A stretch of 64,000 nucleotides of DNA from the NCBI RefSeq assembly GCF_900450765.1, contig NZ_UGGU01000003.1:1440854-1504853 (forward strand). Direction: 5' to 3'. A program made the translations under genes and the position numbers. The notes beneath the pieces are model-generated. The model was not told where the DNA came from. It made no database searches and saw nothing but the letters and a program-made list of their open reading frames with translations. How positions within the stretch are numbered: position 1 is the first letter of the stretch; every line of letters begins with the position of its first letter. Origin of the DNA: Fusobacterium necrogenes (lineage in GTDB: Bacteria > Fusobacteriota > Fusobacteriia > Fusobacteriales > Fusobacteriaceae). Positions 33,361 through 42,559 of this stretch are shown here, one piece after another.

Positions 33361-34675
33361 AAGATTACCTACAAGTATACAGATTTTTTATGGATTAGGG
33401 GTAAGCTATGCCATTGTTGACCAGATATTTGCTCAATGGATACTATATTTCTATCTACCACCAGAGAGTTCAGGACTAAAGCCTGTAATGGCTCCACTTC
33501 TTATCTCACTAGCTCTAGTTATTTCAAGATTTGTAGATATGGTAACAGACCCAGTGGTAGGATTTTTATCTGATAAAGTAAATACAAGATGGGGTAGGCG
33601 TATTCCTTTTATAGCTGTGGGAATTATTCCATTAGCACTATTTACTATTGCTTTTTTCTATCCACCTATGAATAATGAAAAATTAGCTTTTATCTATCTA
33701 GCTATAGTTGGTTCTATGTTCTTTACTTTTTATACAATAGTAGGAGCACCTTATAACTCTCTTATTCCAGAGATAGGACAGACAACTGAAGAGAGATTAA
33801 ATCTTTCCACTTGGCAATCAGTTTTTAGATTAGTCTATACAGCTATCGCTATGATTATTCCTGGAGCATTAATAGGAATGATAGGTAAGGGAGATACCCT
33901 TGTAGGTGTAAGAGGTATGGTTATCTCTCTATGTGTGTTAGTTATTATTGGTGGACTTATCACTGTATTTTTAGTTCCTGAGAAAAAATACTCACTTGGT
34001 AAAACTTCTCAAGCTAATTTTAGAGATACTATGAAGATAGTTTTTAAAAATAAAGCTTTTATCAATTATCTTTTTGGACTTCTATTTTTCTTTATAGGTT
34101 TTAATAATCTAAGAGCTATAATGAACTACTTTATAGAAGATATTATGGGAATGGGAAAAGGAGCTATTACTATTGCATCAGCTCTTCTCTTTGGAATGTC
34201 AGCTCTATTTTTCTATCCCACAAATAAACTTTCTAAAAAATATGGATATAGAAAAATTATGTTATCTTGTTTAGCTATGCTTACATTTTTTACTCTCTGT
34301 CTATTCCAATTAGGAAAAATTATTCCAATTTCTATGGGATATCCACTTTTTGCTCTAATTGGTATACCAGTAGCTGGTTCAGCTTTTATCTTCCCACCAG
34401 CTATGCTCAGTGAAATAGGTAGTAAGATAAGTGAAGAGAATGGAAATAGAATAGAGGGAGTTTGTTTTGGTATACAGGGATTTTTCTTAAAGATGGCTTT
34501 TATGATATCTATACTTATACTTCCAATTATATTAGTAGCTGGAAATGGAGATATCCTTTCTGCTATTACTACAGCACCTAAGGGAGTAGAAAAATCTGGT
34601 ATATACCTCACTTCTTTAGTTTCAGCTATATCTTTTATAATATCTTTCTTTTTCTATTATAAGTATGAAGAGTAA
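33353..34675 (+). CDS. GPH-family sugar:cation symporter (MFS)
   Basis: This 440-residue protein has about 12 membrane segments and belongs to the glycoside-pentoside-hexuronide symporter group, seen in VDMVTDPVVGFLSDKVNTRWGRRIPFI, which combines the family's cation-site and loop 2-3 motifs. The usual substrate is a disaccharide or glycoside with Na+ or H+. There is no glycosidase next to it, so the substrate is open. Its start overlaps the end of tmcAL, with AGGAGG just before the ATG. Confidence 0.85.
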   Translation: MSKRLPTSIQIFYGLGVSYAIVDQIFAQWILYFYLPPESSGLKPVMAPLLISLALVISRFVDMVTDPVVGFLSDKVNTRWGRRIPFIAVGIIPLALFTIAFFYPPMNNEKLAFIYLAIVGSMFFTFYTIVGAPYNSLIPEIGQTTEERLNLSTWQSVFRLVYTAIAMIIPGALIGMIGKGDTLVGVRGMVISLCVLVIIGGLITVFLVPEKKYSLGKTSQANFRDTMKIVFKNKAFINYLFGLLFFFIGFNNLRAIMNYFIEDIMGMGKGAITIASALLFGMSALFFYPTNKLSKKYGYRKIMLSCLAMLTFFTLCLFQLGKIIPISMGYPLFALIGIPVAGSAFIFPPAMLSEIGSKISEENGNRIEGVCFGIQGFFLKMAFMISILILPIILVAGNGDILSAITTAPKGVEKSGIYLTSLVSAISFIISFFFYYKYEE

Positions 34676-34676
34676 T

Positions 34677-34708
34677 AAAAAAATACCCTTATAAAAGGGT
34701 ATTTTTTA
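34677..34708 (+). terminator. Terminator after tmcAL-symporter
   Basis: AATACCCTT (34682-34690) pairs with AAGGGTATT (34695-34703), flanked by an A-run and a T-run; it can work on both strands. Confidence 0.88.
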
Positions 34709-34781
34709 TACAAAATATCTAGTGGATTAAAAGTATATTATATAGTAAAATATAGTATATTGAGGACAAAGGGAGAGAGCT

Positions 34782-36131
34782 ATGGAAGTAATCTATCTTA
34801 TAGCTTTAGAGATTAGTATCATCTTAGGAGCACTAAAATTTTTCTCTTTAGAGCTTGGAATATTTTTCAGTTTAATTTTAGTTTTAGGCATTTTTATCTT
34901 TAACAGAGAAAAAAATATTTTTCTTTTATTACTTCCTATTCTATTTTTAATTAGAGTTTTCTTTTTATTCAACTCTTCAAATAGTATAGGAGATATAAAA
35001 ACTTTCCAAATTTCACTCTATGAAGGGCGTGGAAAGATTGAAAAAATAGATAATAGATATCCTTTTAATAATTTATATCTCTATCTTTCCAATAAATCCA
35101 ATGGTAAATATGAAGTGATTGGAGAAATAAAAGAAATTAATAAAAAGTATGGAAATGAATACTTAGATATCCAAGTGGAAAAGATTACCTCTCTACCTCA
35201 AAATAGTATACACAGATATTTTCAAAAGAAAAGTGAACATCTTTTAAAAAACTCTGGTTATGATATGAAAAGAGTGTATGAGGCAGTTATTTTAGGAAAG
35301 GGATATAGGCTTACACAGGAGATGAGAGAAAAATTTAACTATATAGGGATTTCACATCTTATGGCTCTATCAGGTTTTCATATAGGGCTGGTTATCTCAA
35401 TTATCTCTTTTCTCCTTCCTACAAAGTTACCTTTGAAAAAAAGAGAGAGGAATATATTTTTATTAATTACCTTGACCCTATACTATCTTGGGATAGAACA
35501 TTCTCCTTCACTAAATAGAGCATATATTATGGGAGCTATCTATCTTCTTGGAAAAATTTTAGATGAGAATACAGAATTATTAAAAACTCTCACCGTAAGC
35601 TATGTTTTCTCACTTATTATAAATCCTGCTTCTATTAACAGCATTTCATTTCAACTATCCTATGGAGCTGTATTTGTTATAGCAGGAATTTTTCCCTATA
35701 TTAAAACTAAAATATATAAAGGGAAGTCTAAGATAGTAGATGGAATTTTACTTACACTAAGCATTCAATTTTTTCTTACACCTCTACTTATTCAGGAGTT
35801 TAGTGTTATACAACTTCTATCTTTTGTTACCAATATGATAGTAGTTCCAATAGGAAGTCTATTTATATCTCTTGGATTTATTGGACTTCTTTTAGAAAAT
35901 TTTTCATTAGGATTTTTAATTACTCCAATATTAAATATAGTTTTTAAACTATTTTTTATATTGGTAAATTTTTTTAATGCTATTCCTTTTATGAGTATAA
36001 AATATAAAAATGAGAGTAAGCTTATAACTATTTTCTATATTTTTCTTATAGCAGGAGTATTTATCTTAAAATTTAGAAAGGATTATAAAAAAGATGAAAA
36101 GATTTATAAACGAACTAAAATATCTCAATAG
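34782..36131 (+). CDS. ComEC/Rec2-family membrane protein (short form)
   Basis: ComEC forms the channel for single-stranded DNA in natural transformation. This 449-residue protein has the Competence domain (LMALSGFHIGLVISIISFLLP, about 192-212; NPASINSISFQLSYGAVF, about 285-302) with many membrane segments and a short N-terminal part. The C-terminal metallo-beta-lactamase-like nuclease domain of full-length ComEC (usually about 750 residues) is absent, and the gene ends by overlapping the next one by 38 bases, so this is not a frameshifted fragment. Short ComEC proteins occur in several phyla; DNA-uptake ability here is unproven. Confidence 0.82.
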   Translation: MEVIYLIALEISIILGALKFFSLELGIFFSLILVLGIFIFNREKNIFLLLLPILFLIRVFFLFNSSNSIGDIKTFQISLYEGRGKIEKIDNRYPFNNLYLYLSNKSNGKYEVIGEIKEINKKYGNEYLDIQVEKITSLPQNSIHRYFQKKSEHLLKNSGYDMKRVYEAVILGKGYRLTQEMREKFNYIGISHLMALSGFHIGLVISIISFLLPTKLPLKKRERNIFLLITLTLYYLGIEHSPSLNRAYIMGAIYLLGKILDENTELLKTLTVSYVFSLIINPASINSISFQLSYGAVFVIAGIFPYIKTKIYKGKSKIVDGILLTLSIQFFLTPLLIQEFSVIQLLSFVTNMIVVPIGSLFISLGFIGLLLENFSLGFLITPILNIVFKLFFILVNFFNAIPFMSIKYKNESKLITIFYIFLIAGVFILKFRKDYKKDEKIYKRTKISQ

Positions 36132-36828
36132 AGGTATGCCTACCTCTACAAAAATTATACTTGGAGTGATTATTGCATATATTTTATTAAGCTTTGGTAA
36201 AAATATACTTTTCAATCCCTCTATCTTTATCAATATAGCTATACTTCTATTTTCTCTGCTTGTTCACGAGATTTCTCATGGAGTTATGGCCTATATCTGT
36301 GGAGATAATACTGCTAAAAATTATGGAAGATTAAGTTTAAATCCTCTACATCATCTAGACCCATTGGGAACTATTTTTCCTATACTTCTAATTTTATCTG
36401 GCTCTTCCTTTGTCTTTGGTTGGGCAAAACCTGTACCTATCAATTATTACAGATTAAAATATGGAAGATTGGGAGAATTTTTAGTAGCAATAGCTGGAGT
36501 ACTATCAAATATTCTATTAGCTATCATTGGTATGTTTTTATTCAAACATTTCTATGAGTTATTAGCTCCTCTACATCTACTTGAGCCTATACTTTATATG
36601 ATTAGCTTGAATATTTTACTTGCTGTATTTAATATTATACCAATACCACCACTAGATGGTTCAAGAGTACTTGCTTCAATAGGTAGTTATGATTTAAGAG
36701 ATAGTATCTTCCATATGGATAGATATGGTATTTTTATAATTATGATTCTAAGTTGGACTGGATTTTTATATAAATTTATAGCCCCAGTTTATATGGCTAT
36801 TCTTAGTTTTTTAGATAAATTAATTTAA
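36094..36828 (+). CDS. Site-2 protease family (M50) membrane metalloprotease
   Basis: The zinc motif HEISH lies in LLVHEISHGVMAYICGD (about residues 54-70) and the third ligand in IIPIPPLDGSRVLASI (about 188-203). About six membrane segments fit a site-2 protease of the group-III (small, no PDZ) type. Such enzymes cleave substrates within the membrane; targets are unknown. The start overlaps comEC by 38 bases, and the stop is 1-2 codons from the next start, so the three genes form a unit. Confidence 0.85.
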   Translation: MKRFINELKYLNRGMPTSTKIILGVIIAYILLSFGKNILFNPSIFINIAILLFSLLVHEISHGVMAYICGDNTAKNYGRLSLNPLHHLDPLGTIFPILLILSGSSFVFGWAKPVPINYYRLKYGRLGEFLVAIAGVLSNILLAIIGMFLFKHFYELLAPLHLLEPILYMISLNILLAVFNIIPIPPLDGSRVLASIGSYDLRDSIFHMDRYGIFIIMILSWTGFLYKFIAPVYMAILSFLDKLI

Positions 36829-36839
36829 TGGAGAGATTT

Positions 36840-37418
36840 ATGAAAAGTGTTGCTAGAGAGTATGTTATTGAATTTGAAGAGAGAAAATCAAAATTTATAG
36901 GCTATGTAAAGCCTGTTGGAAGTAAGGTAGAAGCTGAGGAGTTTATTCAATCTATAAAAAATAAGCACCCAGATGCTACTCATAACTGTTCTGCCTATAA
37001 GGTAGTAGACAATGGACAGGAGTACTTTAAAACTGATGATGATGGAGAACCTAGTGGTACTGCTGGTAACCCAATGGGGGATATCATTACCTATATGGAA
37101 GTTACAAACCTTGCTGTTGTAGCTACTAGATATTTTGGTGGAATAAAGTTAGGAGCTGGTGGACTTGTTAGAAACTATGCTAAAACAGCTAAACTTGCTA
37201 TACAGGAAGCTGGTATAGAGGAGTATGTAGAGAGAAAAATCTATCTTATCGATTTTTCCTATGAAAGAATTGGAGAGGTAGAATCTATCTTAAACAGTGC
37301 TAGAGCTGAGTATTTAGATAAAGGGTACAATGATAGAGTAACTTATAAGGTTAGAATTGATACACCTACTCTTGAAAATCTTCAAGCTTTAAGAGATATT
37401 ATGATAATAGATCTATAA
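36840..37418 (+). CDS. YigZ/IMPACT-family protein
   Basis: This protein belongs to UPF0029/IMPACT: the N-terminal domain contains KSKFIGYVKPV, THNCSAYKV, DDGEPSGTAGNPM and VVATRYFGGIKLGAGGLVRNYAK, followed by a small C-terminal ferredoxin-like domain. Bacterial members are linked to translation or ribosome-related regulation, but the role is unresolved. The ATG at 36840 has GGAGAG just upstream and gives 192 residues. The ATG at 36828 overlaps the previous stop codon (TAATG) and lacks a binding site. Confidence 0.87.
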   Translation: MKSVAREYVIEFEERKSKFIGYVKPVGSKVEAEEFIQSIKNKHPDATHNCSAYKVVDNGQEYFKTDDDGEPSGTAGNPMGDIITYMEVTNLAVVATRYFGGIKLGAGGLVRNYAKTAKLAIQEAGIEEYVERKIYLIDFSYERIGEVESILNSARAEYLDKGYNDRVTYKVRIDTPTLENLQALRDIMIIDL

Positions 37419-37419
37419 A

Positions 37420-37461
37420 AATAAAGGAGCTATTGTAATAATTTGTAATAGCTCCTTTATT
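37420..37461. terminator. Bidirectional terminator between convergent genes
   Basis: A perfect 15-bp stem, AATAAAGGAGCTATT/AATAGCTCCTTTATT (37420-37434 and 37447-37461), lies directly between the stops of the YigZ-family and MutT genes. Confidence 0.88.
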
Positions 37462-37463
37462 AA

Positions 37464-37862
37464 TTATTTTCCATTTATTAATTTTTCAACTATTGGATAA
37501 TCTGTAGGCACCCAAACTAGAGAAGTTAAATTCTCTCTTTTTAACCATACAAAACCTGAATGCTCCTTTAATTCAAAACTCATATTATTAGAAAACTTAC
37601 AAATATAGCAAGTTAGATTAATTATCACATTTTCATACTCTTTTTCTACCTCCATAAAATATCTATCTATATCTATCTCAAGGTTTAATTCTTCTTTAAG
37701 CTCTCTTTTTAGAGCTTCCTCTTTTTCTTCTCCACTCTCTATTTTTCCTCCTGGAAACTCCCACATGTTTCCTAAAGATTTATCTTTAGGTCTTAGTGTA
37801 CAAAGTATCTCTTTATTTTCATTTTCTATTATTGCACCTACAACTTTAACTATTTTTTTCAT
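37464..37862 (-). CDS. NUDIX hydrolase, MutT type
   Basis: This 132-residue single-domain enzyme has the NUDIX box GGKIESGEEKEEALKRELKEEL (first residues GGKIESGEEKEE, catalytic glutamates in RELKEEL). The size and the WEFPGGK lead-in fit 8-oxo-dGTP diphosphatase (MutT) or a CTP/dCTP pyrophosphohydrolase. It likely cleans the nucleotide pool. It lies 15 bases after the helicase gene. Confidence 0.87.
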   Translation of the reverse strand: MKKIVKVVGAIIENENKEILCTLRPKDKSLGNMWEFPGGKIESGEEKEEALKRELKEELNLEIDIDRYFMEVEKEYENVIINLTCYICKFSNNMSFELKEHSGFVWLKRENLTSLVWVPTDYPIVEKLINGK

Positions 37863-37877
37863 ATTATCACTTCCAGA

Positions 37878-40703
37878 TTATTTTATAATATATTGATATA
37901 AGCTACTTTCAATTTCATTTTTTAATAATAATTCATACTCTACTACTTGATTTCCTTTATAGTTTATTATCTCCTTAGGATTCAATACCTTTCTAACTTG
38001 TCCAAGATAGTAAAAGTTCTCTCCAGATTTTTTCTTAATAAAGGCTTCTAAAGTATAATAATTTTCTGCTATTTTTCCCTCTGCTGTAAGTTTCCCATTT
38101 CTACTTAGACACCTTTGATTTTTTGAATACCAAGTAAATCTTCTATTATCAAAAAACTTATTATCATACTGTGTAAAAGGTGGTGTATCATCTAAAGTAA
38201 TAAATAGTATTACCTTTCTCTGCTCTTCAAAAACAGTATATCCACTTACTTGGTAACCATTATTAAAATCTAAATTGAGATACCAAAATGCCTCCTGCTT
38301 ACTATACTCCTTATATCTTAATATGCTCTCCTCTTCTATCTGTTTATAATTTTTCTCTACATATGCCAAGTTATATTTTATCAAATCATCTATTAGATTT
38401 TTAAAATACTCTTTCTCTTTGTAACTTTTTCTGAAATCACTACTTAAAACTATATCCTCTCCATATCTTTCAACAATAGGTAAAAACTCCTTAGCTGTTG
38501 AAAGACTTACAAATATCTCCTTTGCTAAATGCTTTATAGCATTTTCTATATTTTCCTTTTGATTACTTAAAGAGTATCTCTCTTTTAAAATTTTCTCTAT
38601 CTCATCTATATCTATTTTTTCATCTCTCAGTAACTTTTCTAAGATTACCATCTCATGCACTCTTTTAGCTGGAGTAAAAAAGCTAGATAAAAAAGTTAAA
38701 TAGTTGCTCTCCCTTTCATTAAGAACTGTAAACTCCTCTCTAGGTTTTAAAATTCTAAGTACCTCATCATAAGTTTTCTTATATTTCAATATTACACTTG
38801 GCTCTATCATATTCTTTTCAAAAAAATCATATAGCATAGGTATTCTTCCAAGTTGTTTTTCAAGAAGTACAAAGTCTTTTTCTATATTTTTCTTTGTAGA
38901 AAAGTTTGTCTTATTAATATTTTCAAAAATTCTCTCCTTAACTATCTCCTCAAAAATTATAGAGCTCTGCCCTGGAATCATATCTGTTCCATTCATTATA
39001 AATCTTTTCATATAGTCTTTATCATAGCTACTATTTTGAGATACAGCTACAGGAATTAAAAAGTTTTTCTCATAGTTCCCTATAAAATCAAGTATAACTA
39101 CATACTCCTTATCTGGATATTTTCTAAGTCCTCTCCCTAGTTGTTGGATATATACAATTGATGACTCAGTAGGACGTAACAGTATCACTTGATTTACACA
39201 GGGGATATCTACTCCCTCATTGAATATATCCACAGTTATAATATACTCTATCTTACCATTTTCAAGCTCTGTTATAGCCTTTTCCCTTTTCTCATCACTA
39301 TCATCTCCAACTAAAGCTACACATTTTACTCCCCTCTCTTGAAATCGTTCCTCAAGAAGTAGTGCTTCCTCTACACGAGATACAAAGATAAGTCCATGAA
39401 GCTTTTCTCCACTATATCCATAAAATTTACTCTTCTCTAAAATATGATTTACCCTTTCAGATGTTGTGAGTTTTTTTATTCCACTCTTCTCATTTATTAA
39501 TTCCCCATCTACCTCTATATCAGAGATACCAAAATAATGAAAAGGGCATAGTAGCTCCTCTTTTAAAGCATCATGCAATCTAATTTCATAAGCTATATTA
39601 TTATCAAATAACTTATATATATCAAAATTATCTCCTCTCTCTGGAGTAGCTGTCATTCCCAATAAAAATTTAGGAGTAAAATAATTGATAACAGTCTGAT
39701 AGCTCTTTGCTCCTCCATGATGTACCTCATCTACCACTATATAGTCAAAATAATCTGGAGAAAATTTTGCCAGATGCTTCTCTTTACTTAAAGTTTGTAT
39801 CATAGCAAAAACAACATCTGCTCCTTCTACTTCCTCATCTCCATAGATTACTATTTTTTTATCTCTTAAAATATTTTCATAGGCTTCCTTTGCCTTTTGA
39901 AGTATAGTTTTTCTATGAGCTATAAAGAGCACTTTTTGAAGGTTTGAATTTTTTACATCAAAGGCACTGAGATAAGTTTTCCCTGTCCCTGTTGCACTAA
40001 TAAGAAGTCCTCTTTTTTCATAATTTCTCAAAACTTTCAGATTTTCAAGAGCCTGTCTTTGCATAAGATTAGGAGTTATCTCCTTATACTCTCTTATCTC
40101 TTTCTTTCTTTTCTTGTTGTACTCTTTTGTAAGTGTATATATTTTTTCATACTCATCAAGAGAATCACTATCCAATATTGGGGTTCTATCATAAATCTCA
40201 TAAAAATTATTTAAAATATCATGGGCTATCTTTCCATCTTTAAGAGAGTTAATTTTTAAATTCCATTCAAAATTTACAGTGAGAGCTGTTTGAGTAAGAT
40301 TACTACTTCCCACTATCATTGTCCATATATCTCCCTTTCTAAAGAAATATCCCTTAGCATGAAATTTTTCATCTGACAGTATCTTCAACTCTATATTTTT
40401 AAACTCTAAAAGTTTTTTAAGTGCCTTAGGTTGAGTAAAAGTTAGATAATCCCCAGTTAAAATTTTTCCCCTTACACCTCTTTTCTCTAAATCTTTTAAC
40501 TGTTCAAGTATCATAGTAACTCCACCTAAAGTTATAAAGGCTACTGAGATTATAAATTCATCACAACTTTCTAGCTCTCTTCTTATTAAACTTATTATTT
40601 TCTCTTCTCTATTGGAGATAAGCTTATGCTGATAAGATAGAATAGATTCCATATTTCTATCTATCAAACTTGTTTTTATACTATCAATTAATATATTTTT
40701 CAT
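37878..40703 (-). CDS. PLD-nuclease domain / superfamily II helicase / DUF3427 protein
   Basis: Three parts can be seen in the 941 residues. Residues 1-190 are a phospholipase-D-like nuclease domain with the HxK motif KFHAKGYFF (H115, K117) and GSSNLTQTAL. Residues about 210-560 are an SF2 helicase: SATGTGKTYL (Walker A), VVDEVHHGG (DExH), GMTATPERGD, and QQLGRGLRK (motif VI). The rest, from about 570, matches the DUF3427 C-terminal region. Proteins of this type are found alone or in defence islands and resemble type III restriction helicases. The ATG at 40703 follows GAGGAAATTT; an ATG at 40718 would add 5 residues. No methyltransferase or partner gene is adjacent. Confidence 0.85.
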   Translation of the reverse strand: MKNILIDSIKTSLIDRNMESILSYQHKLISNREEKIISLIRRELESCDEFIISVAFITLGGVTMILEQLKDLEKRGVRGKILTGDYLTFTQPKALKKLLEFKNIELKILSDEKFHAKGYFFRKGDIWTMIVGSSNLTQTALTVNFEWNLKINSLKDGKIAHDILNNFYEIYDRTPILDSDSLDEYEKIYTLTKEYNKKRKKEIREYKEITPNLMQRQALENLKVLRNYEKRGLLISATGTGKTYLSAFDVKNSNLQKVLFIAHRKTILQKAKEAYENILRDKKIVIYGDEEVEGADVVFAMIQTLSKEKHLAKFSPDYFDYIVVDEVHHGGAKSYQTVINYFTPKFLLGMTATPERGDNFDIYKLFDNNIAYEIRLHDALKEELLCPFHYFGISDIEVDGELINEKSGIKKLTTSERVNHILEKSKFYGYSGEKLHGLIFVSRVEEALLLEERFQERGVKCVALVGDDSDEKREKAITELENGKIEYIITVDIFNEGVDIPCVNQVILLRPTESSIVYIQQLGRGLRKYPDKEYVVILDFIGNYEKNFLIPVAVSQNSSYDKDYMKRFIMNGTDMIPGQSSIIFEEIVKERIFENINKTNFSTKKNIEKDFVLLEKQLGRIPMLYDFFEKNMIEPSVILKYKKTYDEVLRILKPREEFTVLNERESNYLTFLSSFFTPAKRVHEMVILEKLLRDEKIDIDEIEKILKERYSLSNQKENIENAIKHLAKEIFVSLSTAKEFLPIVERYGEDIVLSSDFRKSYKEKEYFKNLIDDLIKYNLAYVEKNYKQIEEESILRYKEYSKQEAFWYLNLDFNNGYQVSGYTVFEEQRKVILFITLDDTPPFTQYDNKFFDNRRFTWYSKNQRCLSRNGKLTAEGKIAENYYTLEAFIKKKSGENFYYLGQVRKVLNPKEIINYKGNQVVEYELLLKNEIESSLYQYIIK

Positions 40704-40720
40704 AAATTTCCTCTTCATAT

Positions 40721-40768
40721 TAAATAAAAAATACCAGCTCTACCCATAACAGATATTTTTGCTGGTAT
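40721..40768 (-). terminator. Terminator of the acfC-like gene
   Basis: ATACCAGC (40731-40738) pairs with GCTGGTAT (40761-40768); on the minus strand the hairpin is followed by TTTTTTATTTA, just before the helicase start. Confidence 0.78.
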
Positions 40769-40816
40769 ATTTTTCTTTATTATATCATGTTAAAATTTAT
40801 AGTTCAATAAAGTATT

Positions 40817-41572
40817 TTATCTTTCCCAACCTAATTCTTTATAAATACTTTCTACTTCTTTACTTTCTGCAAATTTTATGAAATCTAATATTTCCTTATT
40901 CGCATTTTTTCTTGCAACTAAATTTAAATCTCTATATACAACTAAGTCTTTTTCTATTTCAACAATATCTCCATATCCTGGGTTACTTTTTGCCCAATCT
41001 ATCCAAGTTATCCATGCATCTACTTTATCATCATTTAAAAATAAATTTCTAGCCGTTCCACTATTTGGTGTAAATGAAACAATATTTTTTCTAAATTTCT
41101 TAACTATATCAATATTTTTTGTACGTCCTATCATATCTTCCCAAGCACCTGTACCAGAAGTATTACTTTTTCCCATTCCTTCTGGAGCTATTATTCCTAC
41201 TTTTTTGTTAGCTAAATCTTTTAATCCTTTTATCTTTTTAGGATTTCCTTTTTTAACTAAAATTATAGCTCTTCTCAAATATAAGGGTTCTATCTCATTC
41301 ACATCAAATCTTTCTTTATGATCATCTGCTATTGCTATTGCAGATTGTTCAGAAGATCCAAACAATATATCTGCATCTACTTTCGCTCTCTCATTCCATG
41401 TACTTTGTGGTCCAAAATTTACATTAACCTTTATCCCAGTTTTTTCTTCATATTTTTTAGCCACTTTTTGAAGAGCTGTATGAGGTCCCCCTGGTCCATA
41501 TAAATTTATATCAGCAAAAGCTGTTAAACTTACTGTCAAAATTGCTCCCATTAAAAAAATTTTTTTTAACAT
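40817..41572 (-). CDS. AcfC-like periplasmic substrate-binding protein
   Basis: A signal peptide (residues 1-20, ending TAFAD) precedes a sulfate/molybdate-type binding fold. The stretch INLYGPGGPHTALQKVAKKY and VNVNFGPQSTWNERAK is characteristic of accessory colonization factor AcfC and its relatives in gammaproteobacteria. The ligand is unknown, probably an oxyanion or organic acid. No permease or ATPase gene is adjacent, so it works alone, with a distant transporter, or as a chemosensory binding protein. Confidence 0.82.
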   Translation of the reverse strand: MLKKIFLMGAILTVSLTAFADINLYGPGGPHTALQKVAKKYEEKTGIKVNVNFGPQSTWNERAKVDADILFGSSEQSAIAIADDHKERFDVNEIEPLYLRRAIILVKKGNPKKIKGLKDLANKKVGIIAPEGMGKSNTSGTGAWEDMIGRTKNIDIVKKFRKNIVSFTPNSGTARNLFLNDDKVDAWITWIDWAKSNPGYGDIVEIEKDLVVYRDLNLVARKNANKEILDFIKFAESKEVESIYKELGWER

Positions 41573-41704
41573 CTCCTTCTCCTTTTATTTAAGTTATTTT
41601 TAATTTTTTAAATTTATTTCATTTAAAAAATGATATATAACTATTATAATATACTTTTTTATTTTTTCAAACTTTTTTTATTTTAAAATTAAACTTCTTT
41701 CTTT

Positions 41705-42418
41705 TTATCTTTTCTTCTCCCTATAAGCATAATCTATAAATTTAAACTTATCTGGTCTATGCCTTGCCTCTGTATATTGAAAAAGATGTCCCCCCTCTAA
41801 ATAAGTAAAAGACTTTACCACTACTACCATATCAAAATCTTTCATATCTAGAAGCTCTCTATCTTCATCAGTTACTTTATGTACTGTTATCTCTTTTGTA
41901 CAATAACTAATCTTCATTCCCAAATCATTTTCTAAATATTCATATAAAGAGTCTTGAGCAGCTTTTAGAGGTATATTTGCTACATATTTTCTTGGAATAT
42001 AGTCCTTATCTATAATTATTCTCTCTCCCTCTATCTTTCTTATACGTATAAGTTTAAAATATTCCTCATCTTTACTGATACCTAATTTTTTAATAATCTC
42101 CTTCTCTCCCTTAACTATCTCAAGATTTTCTACATAGGTAGAGTTTTCTACTCCTACATGTAATTCCTTGAAAGATTTTATCGCTGAGATTGGAAAATTA
42201 AATTGATTTCTACTAGCTACAGTAGCTACCTTTCCCTTAGCTTTTTCTATATGTCCATCTTGTACTAACATGTTTAAGGCTTTTCTAACGGTATCCCTAG
42301 ACATGTTATACTTTTCCATCAGCTCTTTTTCTGAAGGAAGCTTATCTCCCTCTTGTAATTCTTTATTTTCTATCTGCTCTAAAAGTCTATTATATAACTG
42401 AATATACTTGCTCTCCAT
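41705..42418 (-). CDS. treR: GntR-family trehalose operon repressor TreR
   Basis: An N-terminal winged-helix domain (LPSEKELMEKYNMSRDTVRKALNMLVQDG, about 28-56) is followed by a UTRA ligand-binding domain (about 90-230). UTRA regulators of this type bind trehalose 6-phosphate. The gene diverges from treC, with two palindromic operators between them. 237 residues is normal for TreR in Firmicutes-type systems. Confidence 0.88.
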   Translation of the reverse strand: MESKYIQLYNRLLEQIENKELQEGDKLPSEKELMEKYNMSRDTVRKALNMLVQDGHIEKAKGKVATVASRNQFNFPISAIKSFKELHVGVENSTYVENLEIVKGEKEIIKKLGISKDEEYFKLIRIRKIEGERIIIDKDYIPRKYVANIPLKAAQDSLYEYLENDLGMKISYCTKEITVHKVTDEDRELLDMKDFDMVVVVKSFTYLEGGHLFQYTEARHRPDKFKFIDYAYREKKR

Positions 42419-42493
42419 AATATTTTCTCCTTTTTTCTATCTATTTATAATATAACATACAAGTTAAAATTATTCAAATAATTAAAATTCTTC

Positions 42494-42546
42494 TTGACTA
42501 TCTTATACGTATATGTTATATTAATGTTGTAAAACATATACGTATA
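42494..42546 (+). promoter_or_regulatory. treCB promoter with two TreR operators
   Basis: TTGACT (42494-42499) and TATATT (42517-42522) have a 17-base spacer. The identical 10-bp palindrome TATACGTATA occurs twice: at 42504-42513 between the promoter boxes and at 42537-42546 just after the start site. One repressor site inside the promoter and one in the early transcript would block initiation efficiently. Confidence 0.82.
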
Positions 42547-42559
42547 AGGAGATGGTGAA

